NCBI GenBank assembly: GCA_015680685.1
Contig: MNCI01018006.1
Coordinates: 28,682-92,681, forward strand
Direction of reading: 5' to 3'
Source of the DNA: Gnetum montanum
Taxonomy: Eukaryota; Streptophyta; Gnetopsida; Gnetales; Gnetaceae
DNA: 64,000 bases
Shown here: one piece after another, positions 1 through 12,260 of the stretch
Layout of the letters: each line of letters opens with the position of its first letter
How positions within the stretch are numbered: position 1 is the first letter of the stretch
Notes under the pieces: model-generated
Seen by the model: the letters and a program-made list of their open reading frames with translations, nothing else
What the model was told of the DNA's origin: nothing
Database searches by the model: none
Program-made: the position numbers and the translations under genes

Positions 1-719
1 CTTAGCTAAGTGCTACTTCTGTAAAGATAGGATCAAAGCTCAAATCCATGCAAAATGTTGAGCCACGTTGAGAGCAAAAATATTTAGTCAATATTTAAAC
101 ATAAAATGGAACTTTCTTTTACTAAATCAAAATCCCTTTTTTCCAGTTGAGAGTGAGCATTTCTTCTTGAATCAAGGAGCTCTCTTAGTATGAAATTGGC
201 CATTAAGCTCTAACAAACTTAGCAAATAGAGTGTATGTTTGTGGGAGCTTAACTTACATAAATTTTAACATTGATAGATCATTCAGTATTGATGCTAATT
301 TTAATTTGAAACCTATTTCCATTAAATATAAACTCATTTGATCAACATAAGGGATCTTCCTATGAGCTTTTCTATGTTGTAGAAACCTAGAAACTTCTAT
401 GCCATCTAGTGTTTCTTGTAATCCATTAATCTTTAACTCTTTCCTTTGAGATTAATTTAGATCCCTAATTTCTAAATCTTTTGTTCATATTATAACTTTC
501 ACTTTAAAACATAGTTGTAATTTTGGGGATTTGAAACCATAATTAGGACTTGAGCTTTCCATTTAGTAAATTGTACGCCTTGGAATATTCTTGAAAAGTA
601 GAGTCCCTTTTCTTGGGTAAATACAAAGCCATGTTAAAATCAAGAGCTATTTATAATTCATATCATTTAGTGAAACTATCTTGGATCTTGCTCCATGAAA
701 TGGCTAAAATCTGACAACA
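1..719 (-). repeat. G1 3' LTR, U3 part only
   Basis: The LTR starts on the minus strand at 719 with TGTTGTCAGATTTTAGCC followed by ATTTCATGGAGC. This matches the U3 start of A, B and C with few changes. A purine tract lies directly upstream. The remaining bases (1-690) would be U3. They show no protein I recognise, no promoter and no minisatellite, and the LTR runs off the left edge. This U3 does not obviously match the U3 of A, B or C, in line with the variable middle of the family. Confidence 0.75.
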
Positions 720-736
720 TTTCCTATCCCTCTTTT
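720..736 (-). promoter_or_regulatory. G1 polypurine tract
   Basis: On the minus strand these bases read AAAAGAGGGATAGGAAA directly before the LTR start. An uninterrupted purine run touching the 3' LTR is the expected plus-strand primer site of an LTR retrotransposon. It fixes both the LTR edge and the minus orientation of G1. Confidence 0.85.
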
Positions 737-1209
737 GTCTTTTAAAGAACATTATACTAAGCTCCTTAAAACAAGATCTCATTAATTCTTGTGAGTCAAT
801 ATAAAATGACATTTTTTACATAAGACTGAAAATCCTTTAGAAATTTGTACAAGGACTAAGCTTAAAAAAAGTAAATATTTTTTGGGAAAAAATCCTATCA
901 AAATTAAGGTTTGATACTATAAAAATCCCTATGAAACCTAAAATTCAAAGTAGAGTATATACAAGAACCTATCTAACTAGAAGTTAGTCATTTGATGAAA
1001 AGAGAATGATCATTATGACTGTTCTTGAGACCTTTCTTTCCTGAGCCCCAGTTGCCTTTTCCCTCATTATATAGCCCAAGTTATATAACAATCTCCCACC
1101 TCTCAAACAACTAGCTTAGGAATTTATTAAATTCTCCACTATTCTTACTTATTAAGATCAAATAGATCACTATTTACATATTTATAGTCTTCAACCATTT
1201 CTCGCTTCA
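737..1209 (-). other. G1 3' untranslated spacer
   Basis: About 470 bases lie between the end of pol and the purine tract. I see no domain and no repeat here, only AT-rich decayed sequence. Confidence 0.6.
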
Positions 1210-3116
1210 TTAAGTATTGGGTAATTGTCCAAAGTAGTGCTTGAGATTGATGGAATTGAATTGGAACCTCAATTTAGTTCCATCCATCATGAAGAGTTTG
1301 TAGGTGTTATTTGACACTTGTTATATGAATAAAAATCGGCTCATCCATTTGATGAAAAACTTATTGTGATCATTTCACTTTCTTTTGCTCTAAAGTAGAA
1401 TGAGGTCTTCCTCTCTGAATGTCCTTTTCAAAGCTTTCTTATCGAACCATCTTTTGATCTGGGAAGCATTTTTGAATAAGATATCTCTAGCCTTATCAAT
1501 TTTAGCCTTTCTTTTTATAAGCAAAGTTACGAAACTTCTATCTTTATCTCTTTTTTTTGTTATATCTCAATACGAATTTTGCTATTGAAATTATGACTCT
1601 ATTGGTGATTTTTGTTGCCATTTCATAAACTAAATTATCAGGTGATATTTTGATAGATTTCTGGATTCTAATAAGGTCCATTCATAAAGTGGATAGCAAT
1701 TGGTTATGCTAGTTTCTAGGATTCCTTTCCATTAATCTTTTAATGTAAGAAATTAACTTCTTATTGGTGGAGGAAATTTGTTCCCTTGAGGGTAGTAGTT
1801 TAATGAGGAAAACAAAAAAATAGATTTCTCAAAAGTCCATCTTATAAATTCTTCAGATTGAAACTTAGGATCATTATCTAATATCAATACTTCAGGCATA
1901 CCAAACTAACTTAGGATCTAATCTTCAAAGAACCTCATTATATTTTACATTGAAATCTTTTTTAAAGCCTTTTCTTCTAGCCATTTGGTAAAATAGTCAA
2001 TAGCTATGAGTACGAATTTATGTCTAACTTTTGAAAGAATAATCATGCTAATAAAATCTAAACCCCATAGCTAAAATGACCTATCTACAATGATTATTTT
2101 TAGAGGAGCATTGACTTTCTTGATTTCTGGCCCATGAATCTAACATTTATAACAATGTTGAATCCTTGGGCTAATATCTTAATACATGCTAGACCAATAA
2201 AATCCATAGGACAATATGTGTTGCATAGTAGATTTAAGGGAATCATAAAACAAGTTTGTATGATCATGAAATAGTTCTAAGATAGGCTCAATCTAATTAT
2301 TGCAAGCACACTCTAATAGAACCCCTCTAAAATCCTTTTTTTATAACATCTAATCTCTTACTAAGAACATATTTTTCCATTTAAGAAAAGATCTTCTTTG
2401 GCTCTTAGTTAAGTTATCTTGGACCTTCTTTGATAAAAAGAACTTGAGGATTTCATCATACTAGTTTCCATTATGAGAATCTATTAAACAAACTTTCACT
2501 TCTTTGTCCTTTATTTTGGCTAACTCCATTTCTTTAATTGGTTTGTAAATTTCTAAGGAAAATTTGAATCCTTGAAGCTTAATAAGGCATTTCTCTCATT
2601 TTAAGCCAATTTCATTTTGAGCCAGAAACTACTTAATGGCAAGCTCTTTTAGCATAACATGAACCAAAGCTCTCTCTAAATAATATTTAAAAAGTAATAA
2701 TGCCTTGATAATGGCATATGCTTGTTTTTCTAAATCCAAAAAGTTTAATTCATAACCTTTAAGTTGATAAAAAAAGAATTCAATTAGCTCATCTTGACCA
2801 TTCTTTTTCTAAGTTTAAACTACAACAATTGAATCTCTAGAAGCAAAAGCATATAACTAGAAGTCTTCTTTTAGTTTAGGTCTAGCTAAGTATGGAGTTT
2901 CTTGAATAGTTTTTTAAATTTTCACTAAGGATTTTTCTAATTTGGGTGTCTTTCTAACATGAACATCTTTCTTGAGCATAAACATTAAGGGTTTGGTGAC
3001 CTCAATAAATTCTAGGATAAATTTCTTAATAATATTTATTTTTCCAAAGAAGAATCTAAGAGACTTCTTGTTGGTCAAATGTTTAATATTTTTCACATCC
3101 TGAATTCTTGAGTTAT
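1210..3116 (-). pseudogene. G1 pol, distal part: RT thumb, RNase H, integrase
   Basis: Minus-strand frames give the following in order. The RT thumb/connection has SLRFFFGKINIIKKFI near 3030-3070. A gypsy RNase H lies at about 2520-2870, with FASRDSIVVV, QLKGYELNFLDLEKQAYAI and YYLERALVHVM. The integrase zinc-finger pair CYKC is near 2145, the core start IAIDYFTKWLEE near 1990, and LDNDPKFQSEEF near 1865. An integrase C-terminus with QIKRWFDKKALKR lies near 1430 and ends NSINLKHYFGQLPNT before TAA at 1210. Several stops and frameshifts make it inactive. There is no second RNase H between the gypsy RNase H and integrase, unlike element X. Confidence 0.88.
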
Positions 3117-3121
3117 CTATA
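3117..3121. repeat. Target site duplication CTATA, left of X
   Basis: CTATA stands directly before the TG start of the left LTR of X. It is repeated at 31194-31198 directly after the CA end of the right LTR. It marks one integration event into the G1 RT region. Confidence 0.9.
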
Positions 3122-4655
3122 TGTAGCAACTGAAAATCTTGGCTATTGGAAAGCCAAGGATTCATAGTAACAAATAGCCTTGACCCCAAATCCTCAAGGC
3201 CTCCAAAGAAAAATAAGATTTAGGGTGCCTTAGTCAATCTTGTAGATCACCCAAGGACTTAGGGGGTGCAAAATGGGGTTGTGAAAAGTGTAAAAAATGT
3301 AGATCAAAAAACTCAAAATGAATAAAAATTACACAACAAATGAAACTAGAAACTTTATTTAATAAATAAAAAAGGAGTTTAGAGATATATACAAAAGTGC
3401 CTGTAGGAGAGAAAAGTGGGGTTGACTTTGACAATGGTTCTAAGTCTATTGAAGTCGATAGAATCCACTTCACCATATGGAAGCTTAGCCAATCTTGATG
3501 TTGTTGAGCCTCCTCTATTACCACTCAAAATGTACAATGTTGGTCACTACTAGAGTTAAGAAATATGAAGGATTGGAGTTGCCAAAATTCTCCATGCTAA
3601 GATTGGGAGATCCAAGGGGAGTAGTGTTGACATCAAAAGCTTACAAATCCTGAGGGGTGTAATAGGGATAACAAGGCTATAGTGATTCTACACTAGCATG
3701 CCCCAAGAAGGTGTGTTTGTACTAGGTAGCAAGAGCTCTTGAATGTCCAAAATGCCAAACGCTTCGAAATGTCAAAGTGTGGAACCTTGGAATGATGTGG
3801 GGTTTTGGTTTTTATAGGTCTTTAGCCATGATTGGGACTACAAATTTGCTAAAAAAAACTATCAAATTGGGCTGCAAATTGTTGTAAATTTTTGCCACAT
3901 TTAGGGGTGTAGATGCCTAGAATATAAGGTGATTACCATGTATGGAAAATTTCATGCCCCATGGTCATTCCATTTACCAAAAATAGTAATGGGATGCACC
4001 TTCCACATTGGCTTTGCTCCTTCCACACTAGGTTTTTAACCTCCCAGATTGGCATCATAGGATTTTTATTGGAGTTGATGTGACATCAAAATATTGGTCA
4101 TGTTGCTTCTATGTTGGGGAGAAGGTGTCAACATTGGAGGGGATGACAGATCAATGTTGGGGATGAAGGTAAAACCCCTCCATGTTGAGTATTACTCTGC
4201 TTCTATGCTAGGGGTAGGTGAGGTTCAATGCCTACATTCATCCACATTCATTTTGATGCTTCTATGCTATGAGTAGGTAACCCACACCCCTTCACACTGG
4301 GCATAGGTGAGATTTACCCTCATGCTGGTGCTTCCAGAGTAGAAAATGTATAGAACCCATGAAACCCATCAAATTGTCATTTTTGACATTCCAAAAGGCA
4401 TTTTTGAAACACTGCCACCCCCCCACCCCCCCGCCCAACCCCCCAGGGGGAAACTTAAATATAGACACTAGGTAACACTTTTCATTTTGGAAATGAGGCT
4501 TTGGCCACTTATGGGGCATTTTCAGCCCCAAAAGTATGAAATATGTGAGATTTCCTCTTATGGATTATAATCTCCACATTTACAATGAAGTTTAGCCTTG
4601 GGTTTTATGAGATGGGGTTATCAATGTTACAACATGCAAATTTGGTGATGTTTCA
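3122..4655 (-). repeat. X 3' LTR (left copy)
   Basis: This 1534-bp LTR starts TGTAGCAACTG and ends GATGTTTCA. It aligns along its length with 26285-26717 plus 30328-31193, and more distantly with the V LTR (60537-62080). It carries about 200 bases near 4120-4320 that the right copy lacks, with several short TCCACA/CTATGCTAGG-like repeats. A run of C at about 4419-4450 is low-complexity. The high divergence between the two LTRs points to an old insertion. Confidence 0.92.
3803..3818 (-). promoter_or_regulatory. TATA box of X LTR
   Basis: On the minus strand this reads CCTATAAAAACC inside the LTR. The V LTR has TATAAATA at the equivalent place, which supports a real promoter. Transcription would run leftward in the 3' LTR copy. 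Confidence 0.6.
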
Positions 4656-4672
4656 TTAGCCCCTTTATGTTG
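4656..4672 (-). promoter_or_regulatory. X polypurine tract (weak)
   Basis: The minus strand reads ATAAAGGGGCTAA directly upstream of the TGAAAC LTR start. V has AAAGAGGGGCCAT at the same place, so the site is conserved between the two relatives. Confidence 0.6.
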
Positions 4673-5552
4673 ATGTATAGAGGATTGATCTGATAGCTAC
4701 CAACAAAGAATACAAAACACCATCATAGGTTCACCATCGAAATTCCCTCTTCACACTTGATCCAATCATGTTGAACCATGATGAAGGGCACATGTCATGG
4801 TGGGAAAAGGATATGATGAGATGGTGGTAATGGTTATTAGGGAGATGGTCATGAAGGCTAACAATGCATTCCAAGTGTTTTCATCATGGCTATATNTTTT
4901 CCCATTTAACTAGTTGCGTTCAATGGACTTAATCATTTTCCCACTGAATAAGTTGTGTTACATTCAAGCAGACTTGAGGATAAAGGATGGTAAAGAGATA
5001 TCATATGGCCATAGTGTATGAGTGGCAAACATAGGTCAACATTGTTTTCCAAGGTATGGAAGGCTATAATGAGGTTATGAGGTTGGGCTCAAGGAGTGGT
5101 GTTAGATGGAGGGTAATGCTACAAGCACTATTGGCAAAGTAGGACAAACTCACCAAATCTTGCACATCAAGATCATGTAGTGGCTTGTTTTCATAATGAA
5201 TTGCAACCTTGCAATGGCTCTATGCTTCATCCTATAAATACAACTCCAAGAGGACAAGAAAACTAAGTAAATAGAGCATGTCATAACATTACAATGCATG
5301 CAGGCCACATAGTATGATAAAAACCAAGCTACCTAAGTTACCAATGTTGCCAGTTTAAGGTCATGGTGGGAAATGGTACCATTTTAAGAACTTGGCAGGC
5401 CATAGTACCAATTTATGTTCATAGAGAACCATGGCACCAGTTTAAGGCCTTGGTAAGTCATATTGCTAGTTTAAGATGTTAGTAGGCCATAGTAAAGTAA
5501 GCTCACTTATTGATGATTGTTGATGTCATGGCTACTGTAGGCTACATGTAGC
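4673..5552 (-). other. X 3' untranslated region
   Basis: This lies between the integrase stop and the 3' LTR. It is homologous to 62081-63581 of V: both contain ACAAAGAATAC and ACACCAT near the LTR edge and a minisatellite next to pol. No ORF is seen. One N lies at 4896. Confidence 0.7.
5335..5490 (-). repeat. Minisatellite 3' of X pol
   Basis: About five diverged units of roughly 30 bases follow the pattern CCAGTTTAAGGTCATGGNNGGCCATAGTA. The same unit type is found 3' of pol in V (63180-63545), where it is better preserved, and at 12155-12260 and 21425-21625. Confidence 0.7.
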
Positions 5553-5986
5553 TCATATGTAATAAGGCTTTAGGTAGTAATGGTTTATTGGATTGGCCAA
5601 CTCATTTCCATTCATATCAACTATCCTAAATGCTTTATTGTTGTAGGACTTGATGATGAGGAAGGGCCATTCCTAGCTAGCTGAGAATTTATCTACATGC
5701 TTCTAGATGGTTTTAAGGACCAAGTCACCTTCCTTGCTCTTATGCTTGATCAAGTTATGGTGGTGCTACTATTTTTCCCTCTCTTGATATTGTTCAACAT
5801 GACTAAGCACTTACAAATGCTACCCCTCCATCGAGTATAGGTCTGCTATTAGGAACTCCTTGCTCTTCTTATTGTTGATGAAGTTAGATAGAGCTACTCA
5901 ATGAAATGGTACATGCAATTCAGGAGGTAAAACAAATTTAGAACCATAAAATGGTCTATAAGGTCTTACAACAATTATCATATGGT
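5553..5986 (-). pseudogene. X integrase C-terminal part
   Basis: Reading leftward from the A insertion, the frame gives RPYRPFYGSKFVLPPELHV, then HKSKEGDLVLKTI and SYNNKAFRIVDMNGNELAN, ending LKPYYI before TGA at 5553-5555. It matches V segment by segment (YNNGAFKLADVNGNELLN, LKRYYV-stop), so X and V belong to one family. Integrase was contiguous across the A insertion: ALWAYHTT ends on the far side. Confidence 0.88.
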
Positions 5987-7244
5987 AAGTTTATGGGCGA
6001 CTGTTTGGGACATGACTACCAACGAGTGTCCTCAAACAGGATTTAGGTGCCTGCTGGTCTCTGGCACCACCAAGGCCTAGATACCTCCAAATAAACTCAG
6101 TAGTTAATGTGAGTATGTGTGTGTGCTGTTGCGGCGTGCGGTTGTGAGAAATGTAACGATTGCGTTGTGTGTAAACTACAAATGACTTACTTTAAAGAGA
6201 TTCAGCCAACTTTGCCAAGTACTGTGAGTTGTTGAAAATTTCCTATTTTGTTCAACTGCCTAGTCTACGCGGTCCTTATAATACCTACTTGTAACAAATA
6301 AAATTTTGCAAAAACATTTGAGCACAACTCCGCAATCTACTCCTAATTTTCCCCAGAGAAAGAGATAGTTCCACAAGAAAACTAGAAATAGAGCAAGATT
6401 CGATGGAAATAAGCAGAAAAGAAAAGAAAGCAGATTTGTGTAGACCTCAAATATTTAAACAAGGTAAAATGACACGAGTAAACACTTCGCAATAAAGCTA
6501 TCCCAAATTCAATATCTACGAATTGTTCAAACTTCCAAGGCTCAAACAAGCAATATCTTCAAGACAATCCTATTATGCTACCAAAAATTGCTGCGTAAAC
6601 TACCACGTACGAGACTCCATTTTGACTAGATAATAGATGTCAACGATTGCATTCAAACAGAACCTTTAAAAGACTTGACAATTTCTGATTGAAATACCAC
6701 GGGAATTCACTTTAAAGATAAAAAGAAGCTATTCTGGTCCCATCAAAATACCAAAGATTTTCTGAACCCTCTCGACTACTGAATTGTTCAACGACGTGAC
6801 TACAAACAGAGGCTCTCTTACAACAATCCCAATAGCAGTTCCCACACGTTGCACAATAACAAAATTTACTACTAAAATGCTCTTAAGGCTTTTAAACACA
6901 AGTGCTTCTATGGAAAAATTTTAATAGAAATTTCTATCGGGCAACAAGAACAGTAAGAGCAATCTAAAAATCCCAAAATTACTTGCCAAGGATGATACTA
7001 TCTAAACCACTAGCTAAGCAATTTAAACAAAATAAAAAATGAAATACATAACTCACAAGACTATGACAAAGAGGCTGAAATCTTTTCTCTAGCAAGCCAT
7101 CTTACAAGCAATCGTTCACATTTTCTTCCTTACAAAGCCCTTCTCAAGACCCCAAAGTGTATCTTCAAGTGAGAGCCCAAGCGCTAACTAGTAGCCTTAC
7201 AAAGTATGTATGAGACCTCCAAAAATCTTCCAAGTGATTCCCCC

Positions 7245-7357
7245 NNNNNNNNNNNNNNNNNNNNNNNNNNNNNNNNNNNNNNNNNNNNNNNNNNNNNNNN
7301 NNNNNNNNNNNNNNNNNNNNNNNNNNNNNNNNNNNNNNNNNNNNNNNNNNNNNNNNN
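7245..7357. other. Assembly gap (113 N)
   Basis: This is a run of N inside solo LTR A, in the R/promoter part of the LTR. By comparison with B and C the missing piece would hold the TATA region. Confidence 1.
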
Positions 7358-7629
7358 AACCAATTAGGAGATTACTTGCCCAACAAGTTAGGTAAGTTAC
7401 AAAAATATTGGGTGGTTGTAACCATCATATAGATAAAAAAATCTGTAGCTGATAAGTGTCTACTTCAGGTATGATATTGGGTAAATATCCAAAGAATTTT
7501 TGTCTTTGAATATATCTTAATATAGAGGTAGGTATCCAACATTTATATCCAATGTTCATCTTGTTAAGTTGAGGCTTTAGAAACATTTCATTTTCACAAA
7601 TAATATAATTGAATATAAAATTAATTTAA

Positions 7630-8858
7630 GCTATCACTGATGAAAGAAAATATACATTTCAAAAGTAAATAATTTTCCAACGTTAACTGAGATATTGTGG
7701 AGGATGCAGTTTATAGTTAAACTAGTTGCCCAATGGCTTCTCCTGCATGCAACCCATCTCTGCAGCTTATGCTCCACTCCACTGAACTCATCTCGCTCAC
7801 TAGACCTCCCAAAAATACAATGGCAGTTGGAACCACTCCCACGCATGGCTCGAAAACAGTTGCTATTTCTCCTATATCAGTAGTTAAATGGATTGGAACT
7901 GCAAACCCTCAGTGATTATGACCTACTTCTACATGTGGGCTGCATTCAAGTCTGGCGTGTTAAGTGCCAACGGTGTGAGTGCATCAGCGGTTACCACCTG
8001 TCTTCGGTGAACAAAACAGACACCTTCTGTGTCCTTGGAAGCGCTCAGCATTTGTGTTTTTTTTTGTTTCTTTTTGCCAATAATCGTCGATAACTGCAGG
8101 CACAAGTGCAAGCATGGTAACCGCCTGTGTTTTAGCCCTGTTCCGTTTATTTTGATGTAACCTGTTACTCCAAAAACTACTAAACTACTTATTGTTACAT
8201 GCTCTGGCCAAGAAATTAGGCTTACTGTGAAAACAGAAAAATGAAACCCTGTGTGGCAAGCATTTGACAAAATTCCAAAGAGGAATATGAAGTTATCCCT
8301 GGCGGTTCTTGGCAAAATTTTTATCAGCAAGCATAAATTTTTTTGGTTTCCGTATTGATAAGAACCACCACGTTGCTTTTGAGAGTAAGTGTACCATTTT
8401 TTTTCACTTCCAAAAACGTTTTTCCAATGCCTGGACTATGCCATATTATATCACAAGATGTGCCTCTGTTTCTGAAAGTATTCAATGCTGTACACTATTT
8501 CTTCTTACTACAGAATCCAATTTTCTCTGTTTATTGACTTTAATTTGAATTTGTAAAAGCAGGACCGACCCCATTCTTGGTTAATTCTCATTGTCAATAT
8601 GCTTGTATAACAAAGCCATGTATATCCACGCATCCACCACCACTGCTGAACCATTTCTAAGCCCATAACTGGTTGAATTATAACCTTTCCTGATAGGCAT
8701 CATGTAATGTGCCGAAATATTAATATTACACTCTTTGCCCAATGTATAAGGTTAAAAATAAAATATGTGTTTCATCACCGTATAACTCATCCAAATTTTT
8801 ACACATATTTTATTTTATTTTTATTCTCTTTACCTTCTATTTAAATAGACTGAAACTC
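7630..8858. other. A variable U3, candidate captured host sequence
   Basis: This block is unique to A within the window. Base composition differs from the decayed elements around it: more C and G, less AT-rich drift. It contains one plus-strand frame (7733-7915) with an organelle-targeting look and a 133-residue minus-strand open frame (7929-8330). I do not recognise either protein. By position it corresponds to the blocks in B and C that do contain recognisable host gene pieces. That it is captured DNA is inference. Confidence 0.5.
7733..7915 (+). pseudogene. Unidentified ORF fragment with transit-peptide-like start
   Basis: This 60-residue frame begins MASPACNPSLQLMLHSTEL and is rich in Ser, Thr, Ala and basic residues with almost no acidic ones, as in plastid transit peptides. 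It stops after KWIGTANPQ. It lies antisense to the LTR. The family is not recognised. It may be the first exon of a nuclear gene for a plastid protein, or chance. Confidence 0.3.
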
Positions 8859-8896
8859 CTACTCCATGAAATGGCTTGAAATGTGCCAACAAAGTT

Positions 8897-11800
8897 GTAT
8901 GATAGGCCCAAAGTGCATGAACAAGCTACTCATGCCATTTACTTTTCCTATTATTAAGCATCTTCTTGAGCAAGTTGATGATAGCTTTTCTACATGCTTT
9001 CACTTGTCCATTGGCTTAAGGGTAATAAGGTGACAAGAAAGAATTCTAAATGCCTAGGTCATGATAGAAATCATTTGTTTCTTAGCTGCTAAGATATGGT
9101 TCATTATCTATAACTATGATCATGGGTATGTCAAAACAGGCTACAATGTTATCTAGGATGAATTTATAAACTTCTTCAAAAATATTCTTCCTTAGGGGAA
9201 TAACTTCAATCCAGTTAGTAAAGTATTTGGTTACAATGATGATGAAGCTATGTCATTCAAAAGTCTTGGGCATTATAAATCTAATGATGTTTAGGCCCCA
9301 TCATTGAAATGGCCAAGTTATCTAAGTGGTATGCCATTCAATTGGTGGTATGTGTATGAGGTTTCTATGCCTTTGGCACATGTCATAGTGCTTAACCTTA
9401 TGCAAATATTTTCTTTCAATATAGGGCCAATAGTAGCCTAACTTTCTAATTTTAGCGGCCATAGCTCTAGGTCCTATATGTCCCCCACAAACACTATCAT
9501 GAACCTACTCTAGGACTATTCTACCTTCAGTTTTACCTAAGCACTTTAGCAATATGTTATCATAGGACCATCAACATAATGTATTATTACCTATAATGAC
9601 ATACTATTTTTACCATTTATGTTCAACATCCTTTTGAGTAGCAGTTGGACCTTCTGAGGATTAACCATGCATAAAGTAAAATGTGGTATAGTCATACCAC
9701 TCACTAGTAGGAGCAATATGAGCTATGACCACAAAGACATCCTTAGCGCTCTATGTGATGGGAATAGCATAGTCTACAGGTAATGTGGAAAACTTACTAA
9801 ACACATTTGGCATTACACTAAGGGCTAACATTGAGATTGCATTACCTATGGCATTTTTATTTTGAGGTATGTGTTGAATATCAACATTTGTAAATTGTTG
9901 TAAAAATTGGTTCCCTAGGTAACAGTAAGGTTGTAAATGTTTGGCTTTACATGCATAAACCTTAGTTACTTGGTTTACCACTTATTGGGAATCATCTTTG
10001 ATCATTAATTGCTTGATTCCTAGAACACAAGCTACTGTCATCCCTCTAATCAAACCCACATACTCCACTATGTTGTTGGTGCATGGAAACTTAAAATGAT
10101 AGGTGGAGGATTAGATTTCACCAAATGGAATAGTTATGATGGCTAAAATTGGTCCTATGGACAATTGGATCACTATCAAAGTGCATGAATACCTCATAAC
10201 CCTTCAACATTTTGCTAACAACATTAATATGCTCATTAGATAATTCAAGATCTATGGTTTTTGATCATCAATAGGTAAAATAGTGAGTTGTATGGCTATA
10301 GCTTGACCTTTCATTGAGGATTGAGAGATGTAATGAAGGTCAAACACCTTGGTTATGGATTTCCATAGGGCTATATGGCTACTTTCATATATGTTGTTCA
10401 TAATGGCTCTAAGCACATTATCTATGCAAATGACATTAACTTGGCTTCTAAAGAGGTAGTGTCTCCACTTCTTCAATGAGAAGACTTGTGTTAGACAATA
10501 CTTTTCCACTTCAATGTATCAAGTCTCATGGGCAATTAATGCATGGCTAAGGTAGTATATAGGTATCTCTACTTCATTATCATGCTTTTGATAGAGTAGA
10601 AAGGCAATAGACGTGTTGGAGATAGCAAGGTAGATGTAAAATAGTTTACCCTCTTGCAGAGGATAGAATATTGGTAATTGTGTTAACTATTACTTAAGGT
10701 TTTCAAAGGCCTCTAGGCATTGAGCTGCCTATTCATACTAAACTAATTTCCTAAGCAAGTGTTTCATGGGTTGTAACTTATCTATAATCCTATAAATAAA
10801 CCTATGAATAAATTGCAATTTTTCTTGTAGTTTGCAAAGCTTCTTAAGATCTCTAGGTTCTACTAATTTGGATATTTCTTTAATCTTATTATGATTGACA
10901 TGTATCCCTATTTTAGATACAAATCCAAGCATCTTATCAGTCTTGATACAAAAGACACACTTCTTAGGATTAAGCCTAAGCTCATACTTGGGGCATCATT
11001 TAAGCATAAGATCTAGGTTATTATCATGGTCATTGGCCACTTTCAACTTAATGGATATATCATCCACATAATCATTGAGAAAATATAGCATGTAATCACT
11101 AAAGATATAGGTCATGGATCATTGATATGCTACACCCTTATTCTTAAGATTAAAGGGCATCATAGTATATCAAAAGGTACTCCAAGGGGTCATGAAGGTC
11201 ATGCTAAGTTCATGCTCTAGGTTGATCCTAATTTGGTTGTATCTCAAGAACCCATCCATAAAGGATAATAAGGCATGCCTAGCTATAGTATCAATGAGTT
11301 TATCAATACTAGGCAAAGGAAATTCATCCTTACTACTCACTTATTTAGGCCTTGGAAATCGGTGCAAATAAAAATACTTCCATTTTTCTTGGGGACTATC
11401 ACTATGTTGGACACCCATTCTATGTAGTCAATAGCTTGGATGAAACCTACTTGATAGTGTTTTGAGATCTTATCATGAACTACTAAGGCCAAGTCAACTT
11501 TAATTTTACACACCTTTTACTTAACTAGTCTAATGCTAGGATCAAGTATAATGTTCTGTTGTACTAGGCATGGTTTTAGACTTGGCATATCTTCATATGA
11601 CTAGGTGAAGGCTGTAATGGTGTGTTGTAAGACTTTGGTGATGTTTTGAGCCTATTGACATTCTAGTGAGGATTGTAGTTTAATGGTTTTCTCCTCATCA
11701 TTGTGTGTCATGAAAAGAATCTTAACTAGAGATTATTTAGTTATGTTACCAACCTCAAGGCCAAGGGTTTTAACTAGGTTTTTAGGCCATCCTAGAGGCT

Positions 11801-11925
11801 TTTCAATAGAGGCTAGATGGTTGACAAGACTCTCAAGCTCAAGATCCAAAAAATTAAAATTGAAATACTATTTTATATTTCCATGGGAGCCATGTAGGCA
11901 CAAATGGAAATTGATATGCTTCTAG
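8897..11925 (-). pseudogene. X pol: RT, gypsy RNase H, second RNase H, integrase core
   Basis: Minus-strand order is as follows. RT runs from about 11800 to 10690, with WVSNIVIVPKKNGSIFICTDF near 11400 and the active-site YVDD near 11060. Gypsy RNase H is at about 10560-10240, with EKYCLTQVFSLKKWRHYL and HYISQSSMKGQA. A second, archaeal-type RNase H is at about 10170-9750, with FPCTNNIVEY, KDDSQ, VNQVTKVYACK and HIPQNKNAIGNA. The zinc-finger remnant HYDMCQRH is near 9380. The integrase core has FTNWIEVIPLR near 9210, VIDNEPYLSS near 9110, and SPYYP then ANGQ near 9020-9045. The first catalytic Asp (VTKYF) and the Glu (ANGQVKAC) of integrase are replaced, and many stops are present. The domain order places X in the Tat lineage. 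Confidence 0.9.
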
Positions 11926-12150
11926 GTACTCATACTTTAATCCTGCATGTCAACCAAAAGCATATTAAGTGGAACCTAGGTAAAAGTAATGAAAAATTCT
12001 AAAATGCTATAAAATTATGCAAATACATGCTATTATAATGAAAACAAGGTCATCCAAGTCTATGAATAGGGTAAAAATAAGCAAACAAATTACAATAAGG
12101 AACAAATAAAGATCAAACAAAGGGAAGTACAAGAAATAAGGCTACACATG
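11926..12150. other. X spacer upstream of RT
   Basis: This is an AT-rich stretch with no recognisable domain. On the minus strand it is T-rich and ends in GACATGCAG shortly before the RT-linked frame. That looks like the 3' end of an intron, as described between protease and RT in some Tat elements. The splice reading is inference. Confidence 0.35.
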
Positions 12151-12154
12151 ACCA

Positions 12155-12260
12155 AGGCCATGGTTTTTCCAGTTGTAGGCCTTAGCTAGCCATGATGATA
12201 GTTTAAGGCCATAGTGGGCCATGATGCTAGTTTAAGACCATAGTAATCCATGGTCACATG
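12155..12260. repeat. Minisatellite, left flank of X accessory block
   Basis: Three to four diverged units of the form AGTTTAAGGCCATAGTGGGCCATGATGCT are present. It is the same family as the repeat 3' of pol in X and V. A second patch lies at the far side of the block (21425-21625). Confidence 0.6.

Larger units (their letters stand above)
5992..8891 (-). mobile_element. A: solo LTR of G1-related family with variable U3
   Basis: A 2900-bp insertion sits in X integrase, flanked by AAGTT at 5987-5991 and 8892-8896. On the minus strand it starts TGTTGGCACATTTCAAGCC at 8891 and ends GTCGCCCATA at 5992. Bases 5992 to about 7620 match B (26718-28390) and C (56610-54990, inverted) closely. The last about 32 bases on the right (8860-8891) also match. 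Bases 7630-8860 match neither B nor C. No second LTR or internal region is present, so it is best read as a solo LTR. An N gap covers the place where the TATA box would lie. Confidence 0.85.

Noticed and set aside
5992-8891. A, B and C as Pack-MULE, Pack-CACTA or other DNA transposons with terminal inverted repeats (TGTTGGC...GCCAACA)
   Set aside because: The duplications are 5 bp, not 8-11 or 3. The inverted similarity is limited to the first 15-18 bases. There is a TATA box with R-U5-like sequence inside, and G1, a gypsy element with gag-pol, a purine tract and a leader, has the same ends.
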